DNA of 58,889 bases. Source: Bacteroidetes bacterium 46-16 (GTDB lineage Bacteria; Bacteroidota; Bacteroidia; Chitinophagales; Chitinophagaceae). The DNA is taken from assembly GCA_001897835.1 (NCBI GenBank), contig MKUN01000040.1, forward strand, positions 1 through 58,889, in the 5' to 3' direction. The notes beneath the pieces are model-generated. The model had not been told where the DNA came from, made no database searches, and was given only the letters and a program-made list of their open reading frames with translations. The position numbers and the translations under genes are program-made. Positions 34,234 to 44,104 of the stretch are shown in pieces. Each line of letters starts with the position of its first letter. Positions within the stretch are counted from its first letter, which is position 1.

Positions 34234-35001
34234 ATGATAAAGACAAAACAGATCGTAATTGATGGCCAGCTTGCGGTATATACCGAGGCGGGCGAGGGTA
34301 GCCCCGTATTGCTGCTGCATGGCTGGGGCTGCAGGGCAGCAACGCTTAAGGATATACAGGAAGACTTGTCAAAAACACACAAGGTCTTCGCTGTCGACTT
34401 TCCTGGCTTTGGGGGCAGCGATGAGCCCGAAGAGGTATGGGGGGTAGAAGACTATGCCAACTGGACGGTAAAACTGATGCAAAAATTGGGCATTGCCAAC
34501 CCGGTCGTACTAGGTCATTCATTTGGTTGCAGGGTGGCGCTTATACTCAACAGCAAGGCCCCTCTAAGCAAGCTTATATTTACAGGTGGTGCAGGCTTGA
34601 TAATGGCTGAAGATATAGAACGCCGCAAGGGCAACCAGGGCATAAAAAAGGCAAAAGGCTTTTTGGAAAAGATACTGCCTAAATCTACCTTCGACTGGGC
34701 AAAGGAAAAAATGGTGGATATGATGGGTTCGGCCGATTATAAAAACGCCAGCCCTAAAATGCGGGAGGTCCTGAAAAGGATACTGCACGAAGACCTGAAA
34801 GAATATGCCGTGAAGATAGAGGTGCCCACCCTGCTCATCTGGGGTGAGACCGATACCGCTACACCGGTATCTATGGCAAGGGCCTTCCATGAGTATATAA
34901 AGGATTCAAGTCTTGAGATACTGCCGGGTGCAGGCCATTATGTGTTTATTGACAAAAAAGAACAATTTTTAGACCTTGTGAACGATTTTCTGAAAGTATA
35001 A
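34234..35001 (+). CDS. Alpha/beta hydrolase
   Basis: The 255-aa protein has the alpha/beta hydrolase fold: LLLHGWGCRAAT carries the oxyanion-hole region, the nucleophile elbow is GHSFG (Ser near residue 90), the acid is probably the Asp of GETDTATP, and the catalytic His lies in GAGHYVF near the end. It has no signal peptide. It lies between a PBP4-type gene and a MurF-like gene with gaps of 20 and 2 bases, so it belongs to the same operon. Its substrate is unknown; a role in handling D-amino-acid or lipid-linked wall intermediates is only inferred. Confidence 0.85.
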   Translation: MIKTKQIVIDGQLAVYTEAGEGSPVLLLHGWGCRAATLKDIQEDLSKTHKVFAVDFPGFGGSDEPEEVWGVEDYANWTVKLMQKLGIANPVVLGHSFGCRVALILNSKAPLSKLIFTGGAGLIMAEDIERRKGNQGIKKAKGFLEKILPKSTFDWAKEKMVDMMGSADYKNASPKMREVLKRILHEDLKEYAVKIEVPTLLIWGETDTATPVSMARAFHEYIKDSSLEILPGAGHYVFIDKKEQFLDLVNDFLKV

Positions 35002-35003
35002 CT

Positions 35004-36575
35004 ATGCATCTGGCCATACATTTATTGTCATTTTTATCACTGTTTTTTTACCTCGCCCTGTTACTGAAAGAAGAGTTGCACATGATGCAGCTTAATTCTT
35101 ATTTCAATGAGCGCTATACCAAATGGCTGAAAGAGAACCTGCGCACCCGCTACGACAAGGTGAAGATATTGGTGCTGGCTTCCATTGTAGCCTTTTATTT
35201 TTATATACACATCATTACTGCCATCATAATATTTGCAGCATCCGTTTTGGGCATAATGATGCAACTGCGCAAAAAGGCCAAGAAGAAACTTGATTTCACA
35301 CCACGGGCCACCCGTTTGTTCGTAGTAGAGCTATTACTCGTTATACTGGCCCTGGCGGTAGTTTATTTTGTTGTTGGGGCCCGGTATTTTCCAGGTCTGC
35401 TGTTTGGTGCCATAGCTTTTTCCTTTGTCATCATTATCGTGGCCAATGTACTTATTAAACCGGTAGAGCAGGCGATAAACAGGAGCTATATCAATGATGC
35501 AAAAAAGATCATTGCCTCCCGGACCGACCTTATTAAGATAGGCATAACCGGTAGCTTTGGCAAGACCAGCGTGAAGCACTTCCTGCACGGCATACTTTCT
35601 GAAAAATACAATACCCTGATGACCCCGGGCAGCTATAACACTACGCTTGGCGTGGTGCGTACCATAAGGGAGTACCTGAAACCTACGCATGAATTGTTCA
35701 TCATAGAAATGGGCGCTAAGAAGGTAGGCGACATTAAGGAGATATGCGACATTGTTCATCCGCGTTATGGCATTATTACCGCTATAGGTCCGCAGCACCT
35801 CGAAACATTTGGTTCGCTGGACAATGTGCGGAAAGGAAAATTCGAATTGATCGTAAGCCTGCCTGCCGACGGCATAGGCTTCATTAACGGCGATGACCTT
35901 GATGTCAATAACCTGCCCGCACCGGTTAGCGCTGCTTTAGTTACTTTCAGTACAGGGGGTAATACACAATATAAGGCTGCCAATATTGCCTACAAAGGCC
36001 TGGGCATGCACTTCGATGTTTATAAAGGCGATACCAAACTGCTCTCGCTGCAAACAAGGCTGCTGGGCGAGCATAATGTGTCTAACCTCGTGGCCTGCTG
36101 TGCTGTGGCGCTGGAGCTCAAGGTGGAGGCCTACCTTATAGAAAAAGCAGTTAAGCAGATAGAAGCAGTGAACCACCGGCTCGAGGTTAGCAGGCTGGCC
36201 AATGGGGTCACCATAATAGACGATGCCTTTAATTCGAACCCCGTAGGCTCCCGCAAGGCGGTAGAAGCGCTGAACAGGTTCGAAGGGAACCAAAAAATAA
36301 TCATTACCCCCGGCATGATAGAGCTTGGTGAAAAGGAATATGATTTGAATTTTGAATTTGGGCAACATATAGCCCATAATTGCGACCTGGTATTCCTCGT
36401 AGGGGCTGCCCGCACAAAACCTATACAGGAAGGGCTGAGATCAGTGAATTTTCCCGAAGAGAAATTATATGTTTGCAAAAATTTGCAGGAGGCGAACGAT
36501 AAAGTAAAGACCATTATGCAGGCAGGCGATGTGGTCTTGTATGAAAATGACCTTCCTGACACCTTTAATGAATAA
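35004..36575 (+). CDS. Membrane-anchored MurF-like Mur ligase
   Basis: The 523-aa protein has about five N-terminal membrane helices in residues 1-155. A Mur ligase of the MurF type follows, with the ATP loop GITGSFGKTS (about 180-189) and the central and C-terminal ligase domains (GEHNVSNLVACCAVA and DDAFNSNPVG). Classical MurF is soluble and adds D-Ala-D-Ala to UDP-MurNAc-tripeptide. The membrane anchor suggests work on a lipid-linked or membrane-associated acceptor. The N-terminal uridine-binding domain of MurF is replaced by the membrane part, so the substrate may differ. It is followed by a Ddl ligase. Confidence 0.85.
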   Translation: MHLAIHLLSFLSLFFYLALLLKEELHMMQLNSYFNERYTKWLKENLRTRYDKVKILVLASIVAFYFYIHIITAIIIFAASVLGIMMQLRKKAKKKLDFTPRATRLFVVELLLVILALAVVYFVVGARYFPGLLFGAIAFSFVIIIVANVLIKPVEQAINRSYINDAKKIIASRTDLIKIGITGSFGKTSVKHFLHGILSEKYNTLMTPGSYNTTLGVVRTIREYLKPTHELFIIEMGAKKVGDIKEICDIVHPRYGIITAIGPQHLETFGSLDNVRKGKFELIVSLPADGIGFINGDDLDVNNLPAPVSAALVTFSTGGNTQYKAANIAYKGLGMHFDVYKGDTKLLSLQTRLLGEHNVSNLVACCAVALELKVEAYLIEKAVKQIEAVNHRLEVSRLANGVTIIDDAFNSNPVGSRKAVEALNRFEGNQKIIITPGMIELGEKEYDLNFEFGQHIAHNCDLVFLVGAARTKPIQEGLRSVNFPEEKLYVCKNLQEANDKVKTIMQAGDVVLYENDLPDTFNE

Positions 36576-36593
36576 AATAACGATCAGAATAAA

Positions 36594-37775
36594 ATGAAAA
36601 AAGTAGGGGTATTTTTTGGTGGCCGTTCCGTAGAGCACGAGATATCTATTATATCTGCTATGCAGGTAATGAAGGCAATGGATAAGGCAAAATATGAAGT
36701 TGTGCCCGTGTATATTTCTAAAGAGGGTGTATGGTATACCGGCCCGCAACTGATGTATATCAACAACTTTAAGAATTATAAGAACCTGATGAAGAATGTC
36801 ACCAAAGTGATGCCCTCGATGAATGCGGGTGAAGGCACTTTGATGAGCTATCCCGAAGGCTTTTTAAAGTCGAGCAAAGTGGTCAGCAAGCTCGATGTGA
36901 TACTGCCGGTATTTCATGGCACTTATGGTGAAGATGGTTGTTTCCAGGGCATTTTCGAGGTGATGGGCATTCCTTATGCAGGTTGCGGCGTAGCAGCTGC
37001 GGCAATTACCATGAATAAGTCTTTTACTAAGGAAATATGCAGTGCTATCAACATACCGGTCATTGCATCATACAAAATAGATAGCGATGGATGGTTCCGG
37101 GAAAAGAATACGCATATCGGCAATATAGAGGCTAAGTTCAGTTACCCGGTCATTGTTAAGCCCGATGACCTGGGCTCAAGCATCGGTGTCAGTAAAGCAG
37201 GCAATAAGCAGGAGCTGGAAAACGCCATAGACCTTGCAGCCTCTTTTACTAACAATATACTCGTAGAGCGCTGTGTAACGGCTATCAAAGAGGTGAACTG
37301 CTCAGTAGCGGATATAGGGAATGATATCCAGGTTTCAGAATGCGAAGAACCCGTCATCATAGGTAACGAACTCCTCAGCTTCGATGAAAAATACATGAAC
37401 GCCGATAGCTCAGGTGAAGGTATGGCCGGTACTAAGCGGAAAATACCGGCAAACATATCGGCACAGCAAAAGAACGATATACAGGCATATGCGGCTAAGA
37501 TATTCAGGCACCTGAATTGCTCAGGTGTTTGCAGGATAGACTTTATAATAGATGAAAGCGATCAGTCCGTTTACCTCAACGAGATAAACACCATACCCGG
37601 TTCGCTGGCCTTTTATCTTTGGGAAGCTACTGGCAAAAAGTTCGATACGCTTTTGTCAGAGCTTATAGAAACAGCGATAAAACGCTTTGCACGCAATAGC
37701 AAGACCAAAAAGACATTCAAATCGAATGTCCTGTTCAATATTGATGGTTCAAAACTTTCCGGCAAACTTGGATAA
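36594..37775 (+). CDS. ddl: D-alanine--D-alanine ligase family protein
   Basis: The 393-aa ATP-grasp ligase shows FGGRSVEHEISI at the N-terminus, FHGTYGEDGCFQG, the ATP-binding VIVKPDDLGSSIGV, the omega-loop FDEKYMNADSSGEG, and the metal-binding CRIDFIIDE...NEINTIPGS. It is about 30-60 residues longer than typical Ddl, with a basic C-terminal extension (from KRFARNSKTKK on). It should join two D-alanines, or D-Ala with another D-residue; the specificity cannot be read from sequence. It follows the MurF-like gene, whose substrate it probably supplies. Confidence 0.87.
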   Translation: MKKVGVFFGGRSVEHEISIISAMQVMKAMDKAKYEVVPVYISKEGVWYTGPQLMYINNFKNYKNLMKNVTKVMPSMNAGEGTLMSYPEGFLKSSKVVSKLDVILPVFHGTYGEDGCFQGIFEVMGIPYAGCGVAAAAITMNKSFTKEICSAINIPVIASYKIDSDGWFREKNTHIGNIEAKFSYPVIVKPDDLGSSIGVSKAGNKQELENAIDLAASFTNNILVERCVTAIKEVNCSVADIGNDIQVSECEEPVIIGNELLSFDEKYMNADSSGEGMAGTKRKIPANISAQQKNDIQAYAAKIFRHLNCSGVCRIDFIIDESDQSVYLNEINTIPGSLAFYLWEATGKKFDTLLSELIETAIKRFARNSKTKKTFKSNVLFNIDGSKLSGKLG

Positions 37776-37795
37776 ACTATTGATTAATTTCCTTT

Positions 37796-37820
37796 GCGGC
37801 CCTGCTATCAGCAGGGCCGC
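37796..37820 (+). terminator. Strong hairpin after ddl (no T-tract)
   Basis: A perfect 10-bp stem (GCGGCCCTGC/GCAGGGCCGC) with a 5-nt loop lies 21 bases after the ddl stop. It is followed by AACCGTTTAA rather than a T-run, so termination would be weak or factor-dependent; it may protect the mRNA end. Confidence 0.6.
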
Positions 37821-37967
37821 AACCGTTTAAGTATCAATTCATACTGTTCCACGCTTGTTGCCCCATGAAGATGACCGGTTACCCTGCACGGTTATTATTT
37901 TCAAAAAAAATCTAACACATGGTTTAAAACCCTCGTCTGTATTTACAGACTTTAAAAACCTGTGTTT

Positions 37968-40900
37968 ATGAAAAAAATTACTTCACTATTTATTTGCTTC
38001 ATGCTGGCAATGGCTGCAAAGGCCCAGACGGTCAGCTTTACACTCACCCAGGCGCCATGTAATAACGATGGCATCCTTACGGCAACTTTTACTGGACTTA
38101 CACCGCCTTTATCGGTCGATTGGAATATCTATAACCAGCCGACGGTTAATCATACGGTCAATGTATTAACGGACGCGCTTACTAATTACTCCGGTGCTTA
38201 TCTATATATTGTAGTAACGGATGCCAACAATGTTACAGCATCCAATTACTACCAGGGCGCTCCTCCTTTTACATACTCGGTGGCTACTACCGGTGCTGCC
38301 TGCCCGGCATTAGGCACTGCCACAGCTACTGTTTCCGGAGGTCTTCCTCCATACACCTATCAATGGTACGATATACAAACTATGACCAATGTGGGCACTA
38401 CCAACCCCATTTCATTGCCGGCAGGCCAGTATGGGCTTACCATAACCGATGCCAATGGTTGTGTATGGGGCTCAATGTATTATCAGGATTCTACAGAGGT
38501 GCCCAATATCCCCGCCTTTAGTTATCCCATCACTACTACAGCTGCCAGTTGCACTAATGGTACTGCAACCGTAGGGGCTATTACCGGCGGCACGCCACCT
38601 TACAGCTACCTCTGGTCCAATGCGGCTACCACGGCTTCTATTAACAGCCTGATCATGGGCAGCTATAATGTTACGGTTACCGATGCGCTCGGTTGCAGCG
38701 TCACCAATTATACTTATATACAGCAGACACCGCAGATCGGCGTAAATACCACACCTACACCGGCTACCTGTACTCAAAATGATGGTGCAGCCATTGCTTT
38801 CGGGTCAGGTGGGGTACCTCCTTATACTTACCTGTGGACGAATGGTGGCACTACGCAGTCTATCAGCAACCTTCTTGCCGGCTATTATGGTGTTACGCTT
38901 ACAGATGCCAATGGCTGCATTGGTAATGGTGGTGCGTATGTATCCAGCAGCACGCCTGTTACGGCTACTTACACTACTACTCCCAGCTCCTGCACCGCTG
39001 CTACAGGTTCGGCTACACTTACAGTTTCAGGTGGTGCAGCGCCTTATACTATTTCATGGAGCACCTTCCCGGCTCAAACAGGATTAACCGCCAGCAATCT
39101 TAGTGCGGGCAGCTATCACTTCCATATTACCGATGCCAATGGCTGTGTGCGTGATGGTTCTGTAAACATTCCACCCATCGATGTGGTTACATTATCATTA
39201 TCAGGTACTAATGCTACCTGCCTGCAGTCCGATGGCAGCGCTTCTGTTACTGCCTCAGGTGGCACTTTACCTTACAGCTACCTGTGGACCAATGGCGGTA
39301 CCACGGCAAGCATTACAAACCTTGCCGCCGGTAATTATGGTGTTACCGTTACCGATGCCAATGGTTGCAATACAACCAAAAACCGCTATGTGGCTTCCAG
39401 CTCACCGGTTAGTGTTGGCCTTGCTTCAACACCGGCCACTTGCATCTTTGCTGCCGATGGTAGTGTAAATGCAAATCCTGCAGGTGGTACGCTGCCTTAT
39501 ACTTATGCCTGGAATAATGGCCCTACAACACAGAATAACACGAGTATCGCTGCAGGCTATTACAGTGTTTATGTTACCGATGCAGTAGGTTGTACTGCCA
39601 GCGCCTTTACTTACCTGGGCTATAACGCAGCCAATAATAGCTGCTATTGCACCATTACCGGCACTATTTATGACGATGCCAACGGTAACTGTATACAGGA
39701 TGCCGGTGAATTGGGTATACAGAACATACAGGTGCATTGTAGCAATGTAGGCTACGCCTATACCGATGCGAATGGTGTTTACTCGTTCATTGTACCTACA
39801 GGTTCATACACCATAACCGAGACCGTGCAGAACTTTTATCCTCTTTCTGCCTGCCAGGCAAATGGTATAGTGGTAAATGTTACCGCCGCCGCTAATTGCG
39901 TCAATACCGTTGATTTTGCCAATAGCATCAATCCTATACACGATATACACATCAGCACATGGGATTACACTTTTGCAGTGCCCGGTAATACATACCAGCA
40001 GAAGACCATCATTACCAATGACGGTACAGTTGCGGAAAGCAACCTCATAGCAGGCTATACTACCGATGGACAGGTTGGCGCACCTTCATTTGTGCCCGGT
40101 GGCATATTCGCAGCAGGCCCTCCTGATTATTATGATATACCTGCCGGCAACCTTAGCCTTAATCCCGGTGCTTCGCAGGATTTCTATATGAACTACACTG
40201 TTCCAACGAACATTCCGCTCAATACCAGCCTGGTGTTCAAAGATTCTACTGTTTATACATCACCAATGAGCAACTGGCTTACTGATTATACGCCATGGAA
40301 CAATGTGAACTATTTCACTACTTATACCATGGCTGCTTATGATCCCAATTTTAAAGAAGTGAAGCCTAAAGGTGTAGGCCCTACAGGCCTCATCACTTAT
40401 GATGATTCTACCCTTGAGTATATGGTACACTTCCAGAATATAGGTAACTATAAGGCGCAGAACGTTGTAGTGATCGATACACTCGATGCGGACCTGGACT
40501 GGACAACCCTACATCCTGTTTACCAGTCACACCCCTGCGTGGTTACCATTGATGAACTGGGTGTGGCCAAATTCACTTTTAATAACATAAACCTGCCTGC
40601 AGAAATGAATGATGCACAAGGCAGCAATGGTATGTTTACCTATACCATTAAGACCAAACCCAACCTGCCTTTAGGTACACAGTTCACCAACAATGCATCG
40701 ATTTATTTCGATTTCAACGCCCCGGTTGTTACCAACACTACGGTCAATACTTTGTATGATCCTTCGGGAGTTAAGCATGTAGCGCTTGGCAATGAAGGTT
40801 CCTTCTTTGTATATCCTAACCCTGCATCAGGCACTTTCAGTGCTGTGATCACAGCCACTGGCGATGCCGCGGCTACGCTCAGCCTCACTGATATCAGTGG

Positions 40901-41048
40901 CAGAGTATTGATGAGCAGGCAAATATCTGTACAGAAAGGTACACATGCTGTAGCTACAGATATTAACCACTTATCTTCCGGTATTTATTTTGTTAACCTA
41001 AATTGCAATAACAAACTCCAGACTCAAAAACTGGTCATAATGAAATAA
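37968..41048 (+). CDS. SprB-repeat T9SS type A surface protein
   Basis: The 1026-aa protein begins at ATG 37968 (a GTG two codons earlier is less likely), with a signal peptide ending AKAQ (about 20). About six to seven SprB-type repeats follow (about 90-560), each with a GG-x-x-PY-x-Y-x-W core and a TDANGC end. Next comes a carboxypeptidase-regulatory/SdrD-like domain (TGTIYDDANGNC, about 565-650), then DUF11/conserved-repeat-like strands (around QNIGNYKAQNVVVIDTLDAD) ending in FNAPVVTNTTVNT. The end is a type A sorting domain (about 945-1026, YPNPASG and GIYFVNL). It is a secreted or surface-bound protein of unknown ligand. Confidence 0.92.
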   Translation: MKKITSLFICFMLAMAAKAQTVSFTLTQAPCNNDGILTATFTGLTPPLSVDWNIYNQPTVNHTVNVLTDALTNYSGAYLYIVVTDANNVTASNYYQGAPPFTYSVATTGAACPALGTATATVSGGLPPYTYQWYDIQTMTNVGTTNPISLPAGQYGLTITDANGCVWGSMYYQDSTEVPNIPAFSYPITTTAASCTNGTATVGAITGGTPPYSYLWSNAATTASINSLIMGSYNVTVTDALGCSVTNYTYIQQTPQIGVNTTPTPATCTQNDGAAIAFGSGGVPPYTYLWTNGGTTQSISNLLAGYYGVTLTDANGCIGNGGAYVSSSTPVTATYTTTPSSCTAATGSATLTVSGGAAPYTISWSTFPAQTGLTASNLSAGSYHFHITDANGCVRDGSVNIPPIDVVTLSLSGTNATCLQSDGSASVTASGGTLPYSYLWTNGGTTASITNLAAGNYGVTVTDANGCNTTKNRYVASSSPVSVGLASTPATCIFAADGSVNANPAGGTLPYTYAWNNGPTTQNNTSIAAGYYSVYVTDAVGCTASAFTYLGYNAANNSCYCTITGTIYDDANGNCIQDAGELGIQNIQVHCSNVGYAYTDANGVYSFIVPTGSYTITETVQNFYPLSACQANGIVVNVTAAANCVNTVDFANSINPIHDIHISTWDYTFAVPGNTYQQKTIITNDGTVAESNLIAGYTTDGQVGAPSFVPGGIFAAGPPDYYDIPAGNLSLNPGASQDFYMNYTVPTNIPLNTSLVFKDSTVYTSPMSNWLTDYTPWNNVNYFTTYTMAAYDPNFKEVKPKGVGPTGLITYDDSTLEYMVHFQNIGNYKAQNVVVIDTLDADLDWTTLHPVYQSHPCVVTIDELGVAKFTFNNINLPAEMNDAQGSNGMFTYTIKTKPNLPLGTQFTNNASIYFDFNAPVVTNTTVNTLYDPSGVKHVALGNEGSFFVYPNPASGTFSAVITATGDAAATLSLTDISGRVLMSRQISVQKGTHAVATDINHLSSGIYFVNLNCNNKLQTQKLVIMK

Positions 41049-41066
41049 TTATAATTTAACTTGTTT

Positions 41067-41101
41067 AACGAAGAGGCCCTTTAGAGGGCCTTCTTCGTTT
41101 T
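41067..41101 (+). terminator. Rho-independent terminator
   Basis: A two-part stem (AACGAAG and AGGCCCT paired with AGGGCCT and CTTCGTT, one bulged T) is followed by TTTTAATT. It ends the SprB-repeat gene. Confidence 0.8.
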
Positions 41102-41278
41102 AATTATACGAGTAACGCAAGGCTCGTCTATCTGCCTGTTTACCTGCATCACCCACGATCTTTTGCGAATACATTAAATAAAAATATGTTTTAATGTGTA
41201 TCCGGCTTCCCTTTGTGATGCCTGTATTAAAAATCTGTTTAAACATTTACAGGATCAGTTATTTATCAAATAAATCAC

Positions 41279-41286
41279 TATCTTTG
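41279..41286 (+). promoter_or_regulatory. -7 promoter element of rpsO-pnp
   Basis: TATCTTTG (followed by CAG) matches the Bacteroidota -7 box and is the same octamer used before rpsU. The start of rpsO lies 44 bases downstream. A -33 TTTG is not evident at 19 bases. Confidence 0.6.
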
Positions 41287-41329
41287 CAGTCCGAAAAAAA
41301 GTATAGGATATTTAAATTTTGATGCCAAC

Positions 41330-41602
41330 ATGTCTCATTTAACTGCTGAAAAGAAAGCAAACATCTTCAAAAACTTTGGTGGAAGCGAAAAGAACACAGG
41401 CTCTATCGAAGCACAGGTAGCTACGCTTACTGAGCGTATCAATCACATTTCAAACCACTTGAAAAGCAATAAAAAAGATTTCTCAAGCAATCGCGGATTG
41501 ATGCAAATGGTAGGCCGCCGCAAGCGCCTCCTGCAATATCTTAGCAATACAAACCTTGAAGCGTACCGCGCACTGATCGAAAAGCTCGGTCTCCGCAAAT
41601 AA
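41330..41602 (+). CDS. rpsO: 30S ribosomal protein S15
   Basis: The 90-aa protein has the full S15 pattern: GSIEAQVATLTERINHISNHL, then SNRGLMQMVGRRKRLLQYL, and a basic end. S15 binds 16S rRNA early in small-subunit assembly. The gene is followed by a terminator-like hairpin and then pnp, the conserved rpsO-pnp order; in other bacteria this pair is under feedback control. Confidence 0.97.
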   Translation: MSHLTAEKKANIFKNFGGSEKNTGSIEAQVATLTERINHISNHLKSNKKDFSSNRGLMQMVGRRKRLLQYLSNTNLEAYRALIEKLGLRK

Positions 41603-41612
41603 GCTTTCCTCG

Positions 41613-41650
41613 CTATTCCCAGCTGAACGCAGTTGGGAATAGTTTTTTTT
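41613..41650 (+). terminator. Terminator/attenuator between rpsO and pnp
   Basis: A 12-bp stem (CTATTCCCAGCT/AGTTGGGAATAG, one G-U pair) with a 6-nt loop is followed by eight T residues. It leaves only about 20 bases to the pnp start, so pnp needs read-through or a promoter inside this region. Confidence 0.88.
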
Positions 41651-41672
41651 GAACATATTTTAATATTATTTT

Positions 41673-44033
41673 ATGACTCCCAATCCCATCTCCGTGTCCT
41701 ACAAACTGGACGACGGACGTGAAATAACCATAGAGACAGGCAAAATGGCCCGTCAGGCTGATGGCGCTGCTGTGGTTCGTATGGGCAACTGTATGATACT
41801 GGCTACCGTTGTAGCTAACAAAGAACCTAAACCCGGGCAATCTTTCTTCCCCTTAAGCGTTGATTACCAGGAAAAGTTCGCTTCTGCGGGCCGCATACCC
41901 GGTTCTTTCTTCAAACGCGAAGCTCGTCTTAACGACTACGAGATACTTACATCCCGTCTTATAGACCGCGCACTGCGCCCTCTCTTCCCTGATGATTATC
42001 TCTGCGAAGTACAGGTGCTGGTTACGCTTATATCTTCTGATGCCGAGATAATGCCCGATGCACTGGCTTGCCTTGCAGCCTCTGCCGCACTCGCAGTGTC
42101 TGATGTTCCGATACAAGAGATCATCTCCGAAGTGCGCGTGGCCCGTATCAACGGCGAATACATCATTAACCCGACACGTACTCAGCTCAAAGATGCTGAT
42201 ATCAATATTATAGTGGCTGCTACCGCTAAGAACATCATGATGGTGGAAGGTGAGGGTAAAGAGTGTGATGAAGCCAGCCTGCTCAAAGCAATTGAACTTG
42301 GCCACGAAGCAATAAAGAGGCAGGTGAAACTGCAGGAAGAGCTGCGTGATAAAGTAGGTGTTACCGGCAAGCGTGAGTATACCAAACCATATACCAACCC
42401 TGAGCTGGAAGCTAAGATCGAAGCTTTTGGTAAAGACAGGATATACCAGGTCGCAAAAGGCGCTATGGCCAAGCACGACCGCAGTGATGCCTTTAAAAAG
42501 ATACGTGAAGATTTCACAGCCCAGTTTGCAGAAGATGAATTGAAAGATGAAGACGCTGCACTTGTAGGCACTTACTTTCACGATCTGGAGAAGAAGATCA
42601 TTCGCGACATGATGCTTGATGAGCGCGTACGCCTCGATGGCCGTGGCCTTGAAGATGTTCGTGTGCTGACCATGGAGACCGACCTGCTGCCTTCACCGCA
42701 CGGTTGTGCACTCTTCACCCGTGGCGAAACACAATCGCTTACCACAGTTACCCTCGGTACTACCGAAGATGAGCTGCTGCTGGAAACCGCGCAGACATCG
42801 GATTACCTCAAATTCATACTGCACTACAATTTCCCGCCATTCTCTACCGGCGAGATAAAAATGATGCGCGGCCCCGGCCGTCGCGAGGTAGGCCATGGCA
42901 ACCTCGCTATGCGCTCACTGAAGCAGATGATGCCTAAAGATGATTACCCCTACACAGTGCGTGTAGTTTCTGATATCCTTGAGTCAAACGGCTCTTCATC
43001 AATGGCTACCGTTTGTGCCGGCTCGCTGGCGCTCATGGATGCAGGTGTGCCTTTGCCTAAGCACGTAAGTGGCGTGGCCATGGGCCTTATCTCGGGCGAG
43101 AATGGCAAATTTGCCATCCTTACCGATATCCTCGGCGATGAGGATCACCTTGGCGATATGGACTTTAAAGTTACAGGCACACGCGATGGTATCTGCGGTA
43201 TCCAGATGGATATCAAAGTGGATGGCCTGAGCATGGATGTGATGATGCAGGCCCTGGAGCAGGCACGCCGTGGCCGTATGCACATACTCGAAGCGATGTA
43301 CAATTGCATCGGCGCATACCGTTCTGAACTGAAACCACATGCGCCACGCATCGAACAGCTGAATATCGACCGCGAATTCATAGGTGCGGTGATAGGCCCT
43401 GGTGGTAAAGTGATACAGGAGATACAGCGCGAAACAGGTACTACCATCAATATCGAAGAGGTTGGTGAAGAAGGCGTGATCAAAGTATTTGCTGCTAATA
43501 AAGAGAATATCGACAAGGCTATGGCCTGGATAAAAGGTATAGTAGCTGTGCCTGAGATAGGGGCTGAATACGAAGGTACTGTTAAGAGCATCATGCCTTT
43601 CGGTGCATTCATCGAGTTCCTTCCCGGCAAGCAGGGCTTGCTGCATATATCTGAAGTAAGCTGGAAGCGCCTTGATTCACTCGATGGTGTGATGAAGGAA
43701 GGTGACAAGGTGAAAATAAAGCTCATAGGCACCGATCCTAAAACAGGTAAACTGCGCCTGAGCCGCAAAGTACTGATGCCGAAGCCTGAAGGTTATGTAG
43801 AACCCGAAAAGCGCGAACGCCCTGAGCGTGGTGATCGCGGAGATCGTGGCGACCGCAGGGGAAATGACCGTGGTGACCGTCGTGGAAATGATCGTGGCGA
43901 CCGCCGCAACAACGACCGTGGCGAACGTCCGAAGCAGCACCATAATGAAAACAATGGTGAGCAGTCTAAAGAGCAGGTACAACCCCAGCAGGAGCAGGAC
44001 AATGCAAATGACGATGCTGATCTCGCATTGTAG
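41673..44033 (+). CDS. pnp: Polyribonucleotide nucleotidyltransferase (PNPase)
   Basis: The 786-aa phosphorolytic 3'-exonuclease has two RNase PH domains (about 10-230 and 310-555; motif [23 protein letters not shown]), an alpha-helical linker, a KH domain with [11 protein letters not shown] (about 570-630), and an S1 domain with [19 protein letters not shown] (about 640-705). The end (about 720-786) carries a low-complexity tail of repeated [14 protein letters not shown] units and then an acidic glutamine-rich stretch. Such arginine/glycine tails may bind RNA or the degradosome; this one is long for the family. Confidence 0.97.
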   Translation: MTPNPISVSYKLDDGREITIETGKMARQADGAAVVRMGNCMILATVVANKEPKPGQSFFPLSVDYQEKFASAGRIPGSFFKREARLNDYEILTSRLIDRALRPLFPDDYLCEVQVLVTLISSDAEIMPDALACLAASAALAVSDVPIQEIISEVRVARINGEYIINPTRTQLKDADINIIVAATAKNIMMVEGEGKECDEASLLKAIELGHEAIKRQVKLQEELRDKVGVTGKREYTKPYTNPELEAKIEAFGKDRIYQVAKGAMAKHDRSDAFKKIREDFTAQFAEDELKDEDAALVGTYFHDLEKKIIRDMMLDERVRLDGRGLEDVRVLTMETDLLPSPHGCALFTRGETQSLTTVTLGTTEDELLLETAQTSDYLKFILHYNFPPFSTGEIKMMRGPGRREVGHGNLAMRSLKQMMPKDDYPYTVRVVSDILESNGSSSMATVCAGSLALMDAGVPLPKHVSGVAMGLISGENGKFAILTDILGDEDHLGDMDFKVTGTRDGICGIQMDIKVDGLSMDVMMQALEQARRGRMHILEAMYNCIGAYRSELKPHAPRIEQLNIDREFIGAVIGPGGKVIQEIQRETGTTINIEEVGEEGVIKVFAANKENIDKAMAWIKGIVAVPEIGAEYEGTVKSIMPFGAFIEFLPGKQGLLHISEVSWKRLDSLDGVMKEGDKVKIKLIGTDPKTGKLRLSRKVLMPKPEGYVEPEKRERPERGDRGDRGDRRGNDRGDRRGNDRGDRRNNDRGERPKQHHNENNGEQSKEQVQPQQEQDNANDDADLAL

Positions 44034-44053
44034 AGCTTGTTTTTTTGATATTG

Positions 44054-44083
44054 AAAAGCCATTCTTTTAAAAGAATGGCTTTT
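44054..44083. terminator. Bidirectional terminator between pnp and the glycosyltransferase
   Basis: A perfect 15-bp inverted repeat (AAAAGCCATTCTTTT/AAAAGAATGGCTTTT) lies between convergent genes, with a T-run of five on the plus strand and four on the minus strand. Confidence 0.88.
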
Positions 44084-44104
44084 TGTTTGAGTTCTGTTTA
44101 CGAT

